From Acidaminococcus hominis (GTDB taxonomy: Bacteria > Bacillota > Negativicutes > Acidaminococcales > Acidaminococcaceae): DNA of 64,000 bases. Positions 34,991-42,622 of this stretch are shown piece by piece (position 1 is the first letter of the stretch; the number at the start of each line of letters is the position of its first letter). Both the position numbers and the translations under genes were made by a program. The stretch is from the NCBI RefSeq assembly GCF_021044795.1, contig NZ_JAJNOP010000012.1; one strand, written 5' to 3'. The notes below the pieces were generated by a model that was not told the DNA's origin, searched no databases, and worked only from the letters and a program-made list of their open reading frames with translations.

Positions 34991-36097
34991 CTAAACTACA
35001 AGCATATAACGATTTCCCGGGCCCTGCCGCACAGCCCCGCTGATTTCCAGCTGGAGCAGTACGGAACTCAGTTCGGCCAGGGACCAGGAAAAATGTTCTG
35101 CCAGCTGTTCCATGGACTGGCTGCCTGCCTCCTGGAGCCAGGAAAAAACCTGCTGGGCCTGCGGCACTTGCGCAGACGGCAGCTGATCAAATAGCGAAAG
35201 TTCTGTTTCTTTTTTGGCAGGGACCGCACACTGGGGAAACGCTTCCTGGAGCAGCTGCTCCGGCCCATCCACCAGCAGCGCCCCGTCCCGAATCAGCTGA
35301 TGGGTACCCTTGCTGGTGGCCGAGTGGATCAGCCCGGGAATGGCATACACGTCCCGGTTTTCCTCGGCGGCCAGCCGGGCGGTAATCATGGCCCCGCTTT
35401 TCAGGGCAGCCTCCACCACCAGCACCCCGCTGCACAGCCCTACCACAAGCCGGTTGCGCAGGGGAAACTGTTTCTGCAAAGGCTCCACCCAGGGCGCGTA
35501 TTCGGTAACCAGAGCCCCGTGCTGGGCAATCTGCCCAAACAGCCGGGAATGGGCCGCCGGATACAGATGCTGAAAGCCGCCGGCCAAAACGGCCACCGTG
35601 CAGCCGCCTCCGTCCAGGGCACCCTGGTGGGCTGCGGCGTCAATGCCGAAGGCACCCCCGGAAACCACCGTTACCCCCTGTCCTGCCAAATAGCGGGCAA
35701 AGCTCCGAGCATTTTCCAGCCCGTAGGCCGTGGCTTTCCGGGAACCCACCACCCCCAGGGTACGTTTCCAGGAAGGAAAGGTTCCCTTCCGGTAGAGCAC
35801 CGCCGGAGGACTGGAAAGCTCCCGAAGGCCCGGAGGATACTCCTCCGAATACTCGGTCACCACAGCCACCTGATGGGTTTCACAGTAGTCGTAGATTTGT
35901 TCCGGCAGGTCGCCTTGATACATTTCTTCGTAGTAGGAAAGCAGGCCTTCCTTCAAAAGCCCCGAGGCCTTCAGGTCCCTGCTGCCTGCACGAAAGGCGG
36001 CCTTGGCGGAGCCAAAATAACTGACCAGCTCCCGCACACGGTTGGGAGCCTGGTAGCCCAAAAGGTCGGCCAAGGCGGCATAGTAATAGCGTTCCAT
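34991..36097 (-). CDS. dprA: DNA-processing protein DprA
   Basis: An N-terminal SAM-like region (1-60) precedes the extended Rossmann fold with VVGSRKATAYG near 115, VVSGGAFGIDAAAHQGAL near 143-160 and SGAMITARLAAEENRDVYAIPG near 235-256. A C-terminal winged helix (about 300-365) completes the protein. DprA loads RecA on incoming single-stranded DNA in transformation. It heads the dprA-topA-trmFO-xerC-codY operon. Confidence 0.94.
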   Translation of the reverse strand: MERYYYAALADLLGYQAPNRVRELVSYFGSAKAAFRAGSRDLKASGLLKEGLLSYYEEMYQGDLPEQIYDYCETHQVAVVTEYSEEYPPGLRELSSPPAVLYRKGTFPSWKRTLGVVGSRKATAYGLENARSFARYLAGQGVTVVSGGAFGIDAAAHQGALDGGGCTVAVLAGGFQHLYPAAHSRLFGQIAQHGALVTEYAPWVEPLQKQFPLRNRLVVGLCSGVLVVEAALKSGAMITARLAAEENRDVYAIPGLIHSATSKGTHQLIRDGALLVDGPEQLLQEAFPQCAVPAKKETELSLFDQLPSAQVPQAQQVFSWLQEAGSQSMEQLAEHFSWSLAELSSVLLQLEISGAVRQGPGNRYMLVV

Positions 36098-36150
36098 GTT
36101 CCCACATCCCTTGTTGAAAATAAGCTGAGTACATTAGTACATATAATTGA

Positions 36151-36179
36151 AGATAACACAATACAGAAAGAATGTCCAA
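36151..36179 (-). promoter_or_regulatory. Candidate dprA promoter
   Basis: On the minus strand TTGGAC (36179-36174) and TTATCT (36156-36151) are 17 bases apart, about 50 bases before the start codon. Confidence 0.5.
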
Positions 36180-36267
36180 TCCCTGCCCGGCATACCTTGC
36201 CCCGTTTCAGGTCCTGGACCACAGCTTTATGGGGTTGCGGAAAACTTTTAGCAGGAAAATTACCTGA

Positions 36268-36282
36268 AAGTTTCAGAAATAT
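36268..36282. promoter_or_regulatory. CodY-box-like sequence
   Basis: AAGTTTCAGAAATAT matches 12 of 15 positions of the CodY motif AATTTTCWGAAAATT known from Bacillus and Lactococcus. It is about 90 bases upstream of the dprA promoter and 250 upstream of the hydF promoter. The binding motif in this lineage is not established, so this is only a candidate. Confidence 0.35.
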
Positions 36283-36529
36283 TGAAACTGTAGCATAGTA
36301 TACATGGACTCCGGGGAAAAAATCAAGTGTCAGATTAAAATCTTCTTCAAAAATGTTCTGATTGGGCAAATTCACAAGAAATATTATCACATTTGAAGCA
36401 TATTTTAAAAAATAACCAATTCCGGAAATATTTCCCGATTATCCAGTATTTTACCGTTTTTACAAAAATCACAATGCAGGTTCCTCCAAAAAATTCACAA
36501 CTTTTTTGGCCTGCACAGGGGGCAGGGAC

Positions 36530-36557
36530 TTGTAATCTTTCCCAAATCCCGTATAAT
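36530..36557 (+). promoter_or_regulatory. hydF promoter
   Basis: TTGTAA (36530-36535) and TATAAT (36552-36557) are 16 bases apart. Transcription from here would give a leader of about 105 bases before the chosen start at 36669. Confidence 0.7.
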
Positions 36558-36668
36558 TTAGTAATACCGTCAAATAACGCTCTTATTATGGTAAATCGGT
36601 AAATCACCTTCCATTACAATATGCTGTCCCAGGAAACCCTTCCTGCCGCAGCCCAAAGGAGAATCCCC

Positions 36669-37886
36669 ATGCCTGCATCTTTAAATGAAACCCCTTCCGG
36701 GGAACGCGTCCATATTGGCCTGTTCGGCTGCCGCAACGCCGGCAAGTCCTCCCTGATCAACGCCCTGACCGGCCAGGACTTGGCCATTGTTTCCGACTTT
36801 AAGGGCACCACCACGGACCCGGTGTCCAAAGCCATGGAAATCCTGCCCCTGGGCCCCGTGCTGCTCACGGACACCCCGGGGATGGACGACGACAGCGACC
36901 TGGGCCAGTCCCGGATTGAAAAAGCCCGGCTGGTGCTGCGCAGCACCGATGTGGCCCTCTTGGTGGTGGACGCCGCCCAGGGCCTGAATCCCTTTGACCA
37001 GAAACTGCTCACCGAAATCCAGGCTCGGAAAATTCCCTATATCGTAGTCTTCAACAAAATTGACCTGGCCCCGAGTTTTGCCCTGCCCCAGGACCTGCAA
37101 ACCGTGGCCCTGGCCGTCAGCGCCCAAGAGAAGCTCCATATTACGGAGCTGAAGGAACGGCTGGCCGCCTTGGCCGGCAAAACGGAACACAAGCGCCCCC
37201 TGATTCTTGACCTGCTCCAGCCCGGGGACCTGACCGTACTGGTAGTGCCTGTGGACGGCTCCGCCCCCAAAGGCCGGCTGATTCTGCCCCAGCAGCAAAC
37301 CATCCGGGAACTCTTGGACGGCCACTGCACCGCCCTGGTTACCCAGCCGGAAGAACTCCCCAGCCTCCTGAAAGCCCTGGGCAGCACCGTTAAACTGGTG
37401 GTCACCGACAGCCAGGTCTTCCATATCGTCAACAAAATGGTGCCCCCAGAAATCCCCCTGACCTCCTTCTCCATCCTGTTTGCCCGCTACAAGGGCCAGC
37501 TGGGCCCCTTCATTGAAGGCGCCGTAGAGCTGGGGAAACTGAAAGACGGGGACAAGGTGCTGATTTCGGAAGGCTGCACCCACCACCGCCAGTGCAACGA
37601 CATTGGCGCCGTGAAAATGCCCAACTGGATTCGCAAATTCTCCGGGGCCCAGCCGGAATTCATCTTCTCCAGCGGCAAAAGCTTCCCGGACCTGCTCCAG
37701 GAAGTCCAGCTGGTGGTCCACTGCGGCGGCTGCATGCTGAACCCCCAGGAAGTGGCCTATCGGCAGCAAACTGCCCGGGAGCAGCACGTGCCCATGACCA
37801 ACTACGGCATTGCCATTGCCTATATGAACGGCATCCTGCCCCGGGTCCTGGCCCCCTTCCCCCAGTACCTGGAAAAAATCCAATAG
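36669..37886 (+). CDS. hydF: [FeFe]-hydrogenase maturation GTPase HydF
   Basis: The start at 36669 is supported by AAAGGAG seven bases upstream; an ATG at 36621 has no ribosome site. The N-terminal GTPase shows GLFGCRNAGKSSL, DTPGMDDD and NKID. The C-terminal part carries the iron-sulfur ligands CTHH near 303 and HCGGC near 353, the HydF pattern CxH...HCxxC. HydF is the scaffold that receives the 2Fe subcluster and delivers it to the hydrogenase. HydE, HydG and hydrogenase genes are not in the window. It is the only complete plus-strand gene here and has its own promoter and terminator. Confidence 0.94.
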   Translation: MPASLNETPSGERVHIGLFGCRNAGKSSLINALTGQDLAIVSDFKGTTTDPVSKAMEILPLGPVLLTDTPGMDDDSDLGQSRIEKARLVLRSTDVALLVVDAAQGLNPFDQKLLTEIQARKIPYIVVFNKIDLAPSFALPQDLQTVALAVSAQEKLHITELKERLAALAGKTEHKRPLILDLLQPGDLTVLVVPVDGSAPKGRLILPQQQTIRELLDGHCTALVTQPEELPSLLKALGSTVKLVVTDSQVFHIVNKMVPPEIPLTSFSILFARYKGQLGPFIEGAVELGKLKDGDKVLISEGCTHHRQCNDIGAVKMPNWIRKFSGAQPEFIFSSGKSFPDLLQEVQLVVHCGGCMLNPQEVAYRQQTAREQHVPMTNYGIAIAYMNGILPRVLAPFPQYLEKIQ

Positions 37887-37892
37887 TACAGC

Positions 37893-37930
37893 AAAGACGG
37901 TGTTTCAGAACTATCTGAAGCACCGTCTTT
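37893..37930 (+). terminator. Intrinsic terminator of hydF
   Basis: Arms AAAGACGGTG (37893-37902) and CACCGTCTTT (37921-37930) enclose an inner TTCAGA/TCTGAA stem. The outer 3' arm supplies the T-run. The hairpin begins seven bases after the stop codon. Confidence 0.85.
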
Positions 37931-37969
37931 TGATTTGCCGCAGGCCCTGCACCCAACAGCCCTGCCTGT

Positions 37970-38983
37970 TTATTTTTGAAAGTTTTTGGCCCAAAGCTTG
38001 CCAAAGCTTCTCTGCTCGGATTCGTCAATGCCCCGGTGTCCGTGGACCTGGCACTGGTCCAGGGCACCTTCCAGCTGGGCAAATTCGCTGTCCGTCAGCT
38101 CCACATTCCAGGCCCCCAGGTTTTCCAAAATCCTCTCCTGGTTCTTGGACCCGGGAATGGGCACCACATTGGGATATTTGTGGAGCATCCACGCCAGGGA
38201 AATCTGGGCGGGAGTGGCGTCCTTTGCCTTGGCAAACTGGTTCAGAATATCCAGAATCGGCTGGTTGGCCAAAAGGTTTTCCTTGGACAGCTGGGGCACA
38301 AACTTCCGCACATCATCTCCCTGAAACTGGGTCTTTGCCGTCACCTTGCCGGACAAAAAGCCGCTGGCAATGGGCGAAAAAGGCACCACCCCAATATGGT
38401 GCTTCAGGGTATAAGGGAAGATTTCCTTCTCGCAGTCCCGTTCCAGAATATTGTACAGGTTCTGCACCGCGGACAGGGGCGTTACCTGGTGGGCTGCAGC
38501 CACCGTTACCGCCGGCACCTGGGACAGCCCCCAGCCCCGAATCAGCCCCTGGTCAATGAGCTGCCCCAGCACCCGGGCAATTTCTTCCACCGGGAACCGT
38601 TCGTTGATCCGGTGCAGATAGTACAGGTCCACATAGTCCGTGCGCAGCCGCTTCAGGGAAGCGTCCAAATGCAGCCGAATGGTATTGTAAAGGCTCCCCT
38701 GGAGTTCCTCCGTTTCCCCCAGGTGGAACTTGGTGGCCAGGACAATGTCCTTTCGAAACGGTTCCACCGCCTCCCCTACGATTTCTTCGTTGTGGCCGGG
38801 GTAGTACAGCTCCTTACCGTAGCTTTCCGCCGTATCAAAAAAGGTGCAGCCAAAAGCATAAGCCTTCTGGATGGCAGCAATGCTGTAGCTGCGCTCCGGG
38901 ATTTGGCCGTAGCCATGGGAAAAGCCCATGCACCCCATGCCAATGGGAGATACCTCCAGATTGCCCAATTTTCGTTTCTCCAT
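37970..38983 (-). CDS. Aldo/keto reductase
   Basis: The start at 38983 begins with MEKRKLGNLEVSPIGMG, the usual AKR entry; the ribosome site is weak (AAGAG). The catalytic tetrad is seen as Asp in FFDTAESYG, Tyr in the same motif, Lys in LATKFH and His in YYLHRI. C-terminal IPGSKNQERILEN binds NADPH. At 337 residues it is an AKR13-like soluble oxidoreductase for aldehydes or ketones. It lies 87 bases downstream of a flavodoxin-like gene and probably belongs to the same accessory redox cluster. Confidence 0.88.
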   Translation of the reverse strand: MEKRKLGNLEVSPIGMGCMGFSHGYGQIPERSYSIAAIQKAYAFGCTFFDTAESYGKELYYPGHNEEIVGEAVEPFRKDIVLATKFHLGETEELQGSLYNTIRLHLDASLKRLRTDYVDLYYLHRINERFPVEEIARVLGQLIDQGLIRGWGLSQVPAVTVAAAHQVTPLSAVQNLYNILERDCEKEIFPYTLKHHIGVVPFSPIASGFLSGKVTAKTQFQGDDVRKFVPQLSKENLLANQPILDILNQFAKAKDATPAQISLAWMLHKYPNVVPIPGSKNQERILENLGAWNVELTDSEFAQLEGALDQCQVHGHRGIDESEQRSFGKLWAKNFQK

Positions 38984-39070
38984 AGGTGTTTCTCTTTTCT
39001 TACTTTGTCCAAAGCCCCCGGTTCCAACCAGGACCCAGGGGCTTTTCTTTCTATTATACCCAAACAACCG

Positions 39071-39691
39071 TTATAGGCCCAGGCTGTAGACCCAGTCCTG
39101 AACGTCTTTGGCAGCCACATTGGAGGGGAAGCGTTTCCCTTCCAGCCAGGTGCCGGTACCGGCCAGCTGCTGCAATTGGGTGCCGCTTTCTCCCATTCCT
39201 GATTCCACAGAAGTAGCAAAGGGAATCACCGTTTTACCGGAAAAAGCGTTGGCTTTCACAAAGCCTTTTACTGGCCAGGCCGCCAAATGCCACCAAATCG
39301 GATAGCCGATAAAGACCGTGCTGTACGTATCCCAATTGGCCGGTTTGGCATTGGTAAGCGCCACCTGCTCCTGAAGGCTGGGATTATCGTGTTCCTTTAC
39401 CACCCGGCTGCTTTTATCCCGGTAGTTCAGGTCCGCTTCCGTATAGGGCTGGACCGGCTGGAGTTCCCACAAGTCCCCGTGAACCGCTTCCGCAATGGTC
39501 TTGGCCACAGAACGGGTATGCCCGGTACCGGAGAAATACACTACCAGCACCTTGCCGCCCTTCTTCACGCTGGGGGCAGCGCTTTCCGTTTTGGCCCCAG
39601 ACGCCGTCGGTTTCTGCGATTCCCCTGAGCCGCAGGCAGCAGCCCCCAGAGCCAGAAGCAGCGCCGTAAACAGTACAATAATTTTTTTCAT
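39071..39691 (-). CDS. Exported lipoprotein with a flavodoxin domain
   Basis: A lipoprotein signal peptide ends in the lipobox LGAAAC near residue 20, followed by a Ser/Ala/Thr-rich linker to about 45. The flavodoxin domain then starts with KVLVVYFSGTGHTRSVAKTI, the FMN phosphate-binding loop, and continues with FIGYPIWWH and PFATS. Anchoring a flavodoxin outside the cytoplasm is uncommon and suggests electron transfer at the cell surface. AAAGGAG is the ribosome site. It is 12 bases after an FMN reductase-like gene. Confidence 0.88.
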   Translation of the reverse strand: MKKIIVLFTALLLALGAAACGSGESQKPTASGAKTESAAPSVKKGGKVLVVYFSGTGHTRSVAKTIAEAVHGDLWELQPVQPYTEADLNYRDKSSRVVKEHDNPSLQEQVALTNAKPANWDTYSTVFIGYPIWWHLAAWPVKGFVKANAFSGKTVIPFATSVESGMGESGTQLQQLAGTGTWLEGKRFPSNVAAKDVQDWVYSLGL

Positions 39692-39703
39692 GCTATTCTC
39701 CTT

Positions 39704-40339
39704 TTAGCGGACAAAATTGGTAAATACCTGGGGTTCCTGCTGCGGCAGAGCCACTCCCGCCTCGTCCGCCGCTTCCCGGCATTTTAGGAAATAAGCCATA
39801 TTCCGGCCCAGCGTCCGCATGGTCTGCAAGCCCTCGGCGTCCTGGAGTACATCTTCCGGGGTCTGGCCGTGGACCATATTCCAATACTGGCTGGAAATAA
39901 TGGGCATCTGCATCAGCCCAAAGTACTTGTTCAATTGATCATAGGTAGCAGTGGTACCGGCCCTGCGGGCAGAAATCACCGCCGCTGCTGGTTTCAGATA
40001 AAAAGGTTTGTTTTCCCGGCGTGCCCCGGCATAAAAAGCCCTGTCCAGAAAGGACGTAATGGCGCCGCCAGCTGCTGCCCAATGGACGGGTGTGCCAAAC
40101 AGGAAGCCATCGGCCCCTGCGGCCTTGTCCAAAAACGTATTTACTCCGTCACCGTCAAATACACAGCTATGCAAGGTGTTGCATTTGTGACAAGCAATGC
40201 AGCCATGAAGGGGGCCATTGCCAATCCAGAAGAATTCCGTTTCCACGCCCTCTGTGTTTAGGGTTTTGGCCGCTTCCTTTAGCGCCGTATAGGTGCAGCC
40301 CTTTTGATGGGGACTGCCGTTTACCAATAATACCTTCAT
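39704..40339 (-). CDS. NADPH-dependent FMN reductase/iron-sulfur flavoprotein family
   Basis: The N-terminal MKVLLVNGSPHQKGCTYTAL is the phosphate-binding loop of this flavin fold. A cysteine group CIACHKC...C at about 47-58 resembles the iron-sulfur flavoprotein motif, although only the spacing suggests cluster binding. GTPVHWAAAGG near 84 contacts FMN. The cytoplasmic 211-residue protein overlaps the upstream hydrolase gene by four bases. The substrate is unknown; quinones or azo and nitro compounds are typical for the family. Confidence 0.85.
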   Translation of the reverse strand: MKVLLVNGSPHQKGCTYTALKEAAKTLNTEGVETEFFWIGNGPLHGCIACHKCNTLHSCVFDGDGVNTFLDKAAGADGFLFGTPVHWAAAGGAITSFLDRAFYAGARRENKPFYLKPAAAVISARRAGTTATYDQLNKYFGLMQMPIISSQYWNMVHGQTPEDVLQDAEGLQTMRTLGRNMAYFLKCREAADEAGVALPQQEPQVFTNFVR

Positions 40340-41433
40340 TTTTTGTTCCTCCTGTTTTGGCTTTCCGCCAGCTTATTTTTTTGCAGCCACTGTACCATGA
40401 CCTGGGCCACCTTTTGGTTATTCAGGTCGGCAAAGGCAAAGTGGGTGTTGCCCCGAAGCCCCAGTTCCGGCAGGGAAATGATTTCCGCCCGGCCGCCATT
40501 TTGGTTAACCAGCGTCGCCCATTTTTCGGCCAGGTTCTTCCGCACCCGCCAGTTGTCCATGCCCCAGTTGGCCACCGGCTTGTCCCCACTGGGGATATTG
40601 TCCCCAAAGACCACGGCAATGGGCAGCTTTGTCAGTTTTAGAAATTCCGCCCTGGGCACCGCATACCCGGCAGCCGGGAAGGGACTGGTAGTTTTTTCCA
40701 CCGCCGGCACTTGCCCTTCCGGGAAGGGGAAGGTTCCCGGCTCAAAGGAGATTACGCCCTTCACTAGTGGGCTCTCCATAGCCGTGTCCCACCCTGGGCC
40801 GCCGCCCTGGGAATGGGTGACCAGCACCGAAGGCCCCGCCTTGGCCACCACTGCCGCAAGGGCAGAACTGATTACCTTGGCATCAAAAGCGCCCGTATTG
40901 GGGGGCATCTGATAAAAGAACTGCTCCTCCGCTTCCTTGTCCCGGGGAACCGCCGCATTGGCGTAGGGCTTTGGATACACCCCTATGCGAAAGGTGTTGT
41001 ACCACAGCTGGTCCTGGGGCTGGGCAGAAAGGGCCATAGGCACCGTGGACTGGCCGGCTTTGCCCCGCCGGGGCTGGTCCACCACATAGGTCTTGTAGCC
41101 CCGTTCCAAAAAGATATTTTGGAAGCCGTCCCGGCCATCCGGCGTGGTTTCCCAGGTTTTGCCGGACTGCCCAGCGCCGTGCAGGAACACCAGGGCATTT
41201 TTCTGGGCCTTCACTGGAATCTGGTAAAAGGCGTAGGCTGCATCCCCGTGGAGGGTATTTCCAGCCCGGCTTTGGAGCTCACCGGTATAGGTGCCCGGAG
41301 CCGTTTTTACCGTACCGCCGGCAAAAAAGCTGCCCTGGTCCTGGAGCAGTACCGGATGGCTAAAGGCAAAACCCGTACTGGCAGAAGCCCACAGGGCCGC
41401 CGCACAAAATAAAGGTAAATATTTCGCTTTCAT
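40336..41433 (-). CDS. Secreted alpha/beta hydrolase
   Basis: A signal peptide (residues 1-23, cleavage after GFA) leads into an alpha/beta hydrolase fold. The oxyanion HGAGQSG is near 84, the nucleophile elbow is THSQGG near 205 in place of strict GxSxG, and the acid/His may be Asp-Asn near 295 and His in NTHFAFAD near 340. It is similar in layout to secreted esterases. It heads a three- or four-gene set controlled perhaps by the upstream LysR gene. The reaction is not known. Confidence 0.85.
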   Translation of the reverse strand: MKAKYLPLFCAAALWASASTGFAFSHPVLLQDQGSFFAGGTVKTAPGTYTGELQSRAGNTLHGDAAYAFYQIPVKAQKNALVFLHGAGQSGKTWETTPDGRDGFQNIFLERGYKTYVVDQPRRGKAGQSTVPMALSAQPQDQLWYNTFRIGVYPKPYANAAVPRDKEAEEQFFYQMPPNTGAFDAKVISSALAAVVAKAGPSVLVTHSQGGGPGWDTAMESPLVKGVISFEPGTFPFPEGQVPAVEKTTSPFPAAGYAVPRAEFLKLTKLPIAVVFGDNIPSGDKPVANWGMDNWRVRKNLAEKWATLVNQNGGRAEIISLPELGLRGNTHFAFADLNNQKVAQVMVQWLQKNKLAESQNRRNKK

Positions 41434-41475
41434 TGTTTTACCTCCCCTTCTTTTCTTATATTCCCAGTATAGTAA

Positions 41476-41503
41476 AAGCGAGGCTTCCGGAGAAGTCTCG
41501 CTT
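41476..41503 (-). terminator. Terminator after the LysR gene
   Basis: On the minus strand arms AGCGAGaCTTC and GGAAGcCTCGCT (one mismatch) close over TCC and are followed by TTTTAC. A TATACT sequence just after it may be the -10 of the hydrolase operon. Confidence 0.65.
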
Positions 41504-41537
41504 GGTTTACTGCTATTAACTTTTAGTTTCTACTATC

Positions 41538-42452
41538 CTAGGGCTGTAACCCATTGCCAGCCTCCTCTATTTGGTCCAAAGCCTCCAGGAATTCCCGTAC
41601 CCCCTTGGAAGGTCTGGGGCTGTAGAGAATGCCATAGGGAATGGTGTAGTCCCAGTCCACCGGCAGGGTTTTCAAAAGGGGATGGACGCTGCTCCAGGGG
41701 TCAATGGTCACCAGCACTGCCTGCTCCGCTACGCAGCGGTTGAAGATTTTCATATCGTAAAAGGGAAAATCTACCAGTTCAATGGCCGGGTGGTGCTCCG
41801 TGAGCTCCCGTCTCAGGTCATCAAAGACCGTGCTGTTCCTGCGCAGCACGTAGAGCCGCTGGCCGTACAAAGCTTCCAGGGTCAGCCGCTTCTTGGCTGC
41901 CAAAGGATGGGTACTGGCCACAGCGCAGCGCAGGGGTTCCCAGGTCAGCTGCCGAAACCGGGTTTTGCTGTACAGCGCCTGCTGGCCCTGGTCCGAATAC
42001 CCGGCCACCAGGTCAATGTCCTGGCCCAGATTTTCCAGGATATGCACTGCATTTTCCGGCGTATTTTCAAAAGGTACCAGCTGAACCTGGAGCTTGGGGT
42101 TTAGCTGGTGAACCTTGGGCCAGAGCTTTAGGAGGAACTGGGAAGGGGTCATGGGCGAAGTCCCCAGCCGCAGCAAATATTCCCGCTGCTCCTCCGCCAG
42201 CCGGGCCCGTGCCACCGCTTCCTGGGCATAGTCCAGCAGGCGGCTGGCATCCCGCTCCAGGGACGCACCCGCTTCCGTCAGCCTAAGACCCCTGTGGGTC
42301 CGGATAAAAAGCCTGAGCCCCAGCTGCCCTTCCAGCAGGTTAATCTGCTTTTGGACGGCAGGGGGCGAGATTTTCAGTTCTTCCGCCGCCTTATTAAAGC
42401 TTCCGGCCCGGGCCACCGCCGCAAAAGTGACAAGCGCTGAACTAATCAGCAT
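41538..42452 (-). CDS. LysR-family transcriptional regulator
   Basis: The N-terminal winged helix (residues 1-60: FAAVARAGSFNKAAEELKISPPAVQKQINLLE split across the motif) is typical of LysR. The effector domain (90-295) has the usual two-lobe periplasmic-binding fold with LRLGTSP at its start. AAGGAGG gives a strong ribosome site. LysR proteins commonly regulate an adjacent operon; the hydrolase gene lies 104 bases downstream on the same strand, which is unusual because most LysR targets are divergent. Confidence 0.9.
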   Translation of the reverse strand: MLISSALVTFAAVARAGSFNKAAEELKISPPAVQKQINLLEGQLGLRLFIRTHRGLRLTEAGASLERDASRLLDYAQEAVARARLAEEQREYLLRLGTSPMTPSQFLLKLWPKVHQLNPKLQVQLVPFENTPENAVHILENLGQDIDLVAGYSDQGQQALYSKTRFRQLTWEPLRCAVASTHPLAAKKRLTLEALYGQRLYVLRRNSTVFDDLRRELTEHHPAIELVDFPFYDMKIFNRCVAEQAVLVTIDPWSSVHPLLKTLPVDWDYTIPYGILYSPRPSKGVREFLEALDQIEEAGNGLQP

Positions 42453-42506
42453 ACGCCCCTCCTCCTTTCTTCTGGACAGGAGCTTCCCCGCCCAGCATTT
42501 CCTACT

Positions 42507-42515
42507 ATTATACCA
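42507..42515 (-). promoter_or_regulatory. Extended -10 promoter of the LysR gene
   Basis: TGGTATAAT on the minus strand (42515-42507) forms a perfect -10 with TG extension, about 50 bases before the start. Confidence 0.5.
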
Positions 42516-42573
42516 TGGCAGCCTATACCCTGGCAGCCCTGCCCCATGTTCACTTTTCTTCCGCCTTATGCAA

Positions 42574-42607
42574 AGCAGCAGGCTTTCCGCGGGGAAAACC
42601 TGCTGCT
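42574..42607 (-). terminator. Hairpin after the M16 peptidase gene
   Basis: Arms AGCAGCAGG and CCTGCTGCT, extended by TTTTCC/GGAAAG, enclose a short GC loop. Only three T residues follow on the minus strand, so termination efficiency is uncertain. Confidence 0.55.
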
Positions 42608-42622
42608 GATTTAGCTATGCAG

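Larger units (their letters stand above)
36098..36668. other. Divergent intergenic region, dprA/hydF
   Basis: This 570-base stretch holds no gene. It is AT-rich and contains the two divergent promoters listed separately, an inverted repeat AGTTTC-N9-GAAACT at about 36269-36289 that includes a CodY-like box, and the untranslated leader of hydF. The rest shows nothing that I can interpret. Confidence 0.7.

Noticed and set aside
32459..35194. A 911-codon plus-strand open frame opposite topA
   Set aside because: It is antisense to well-identified topA and trmFO, has no ribosome site and no recognisable domain; it arises from GC-rich codon bias.
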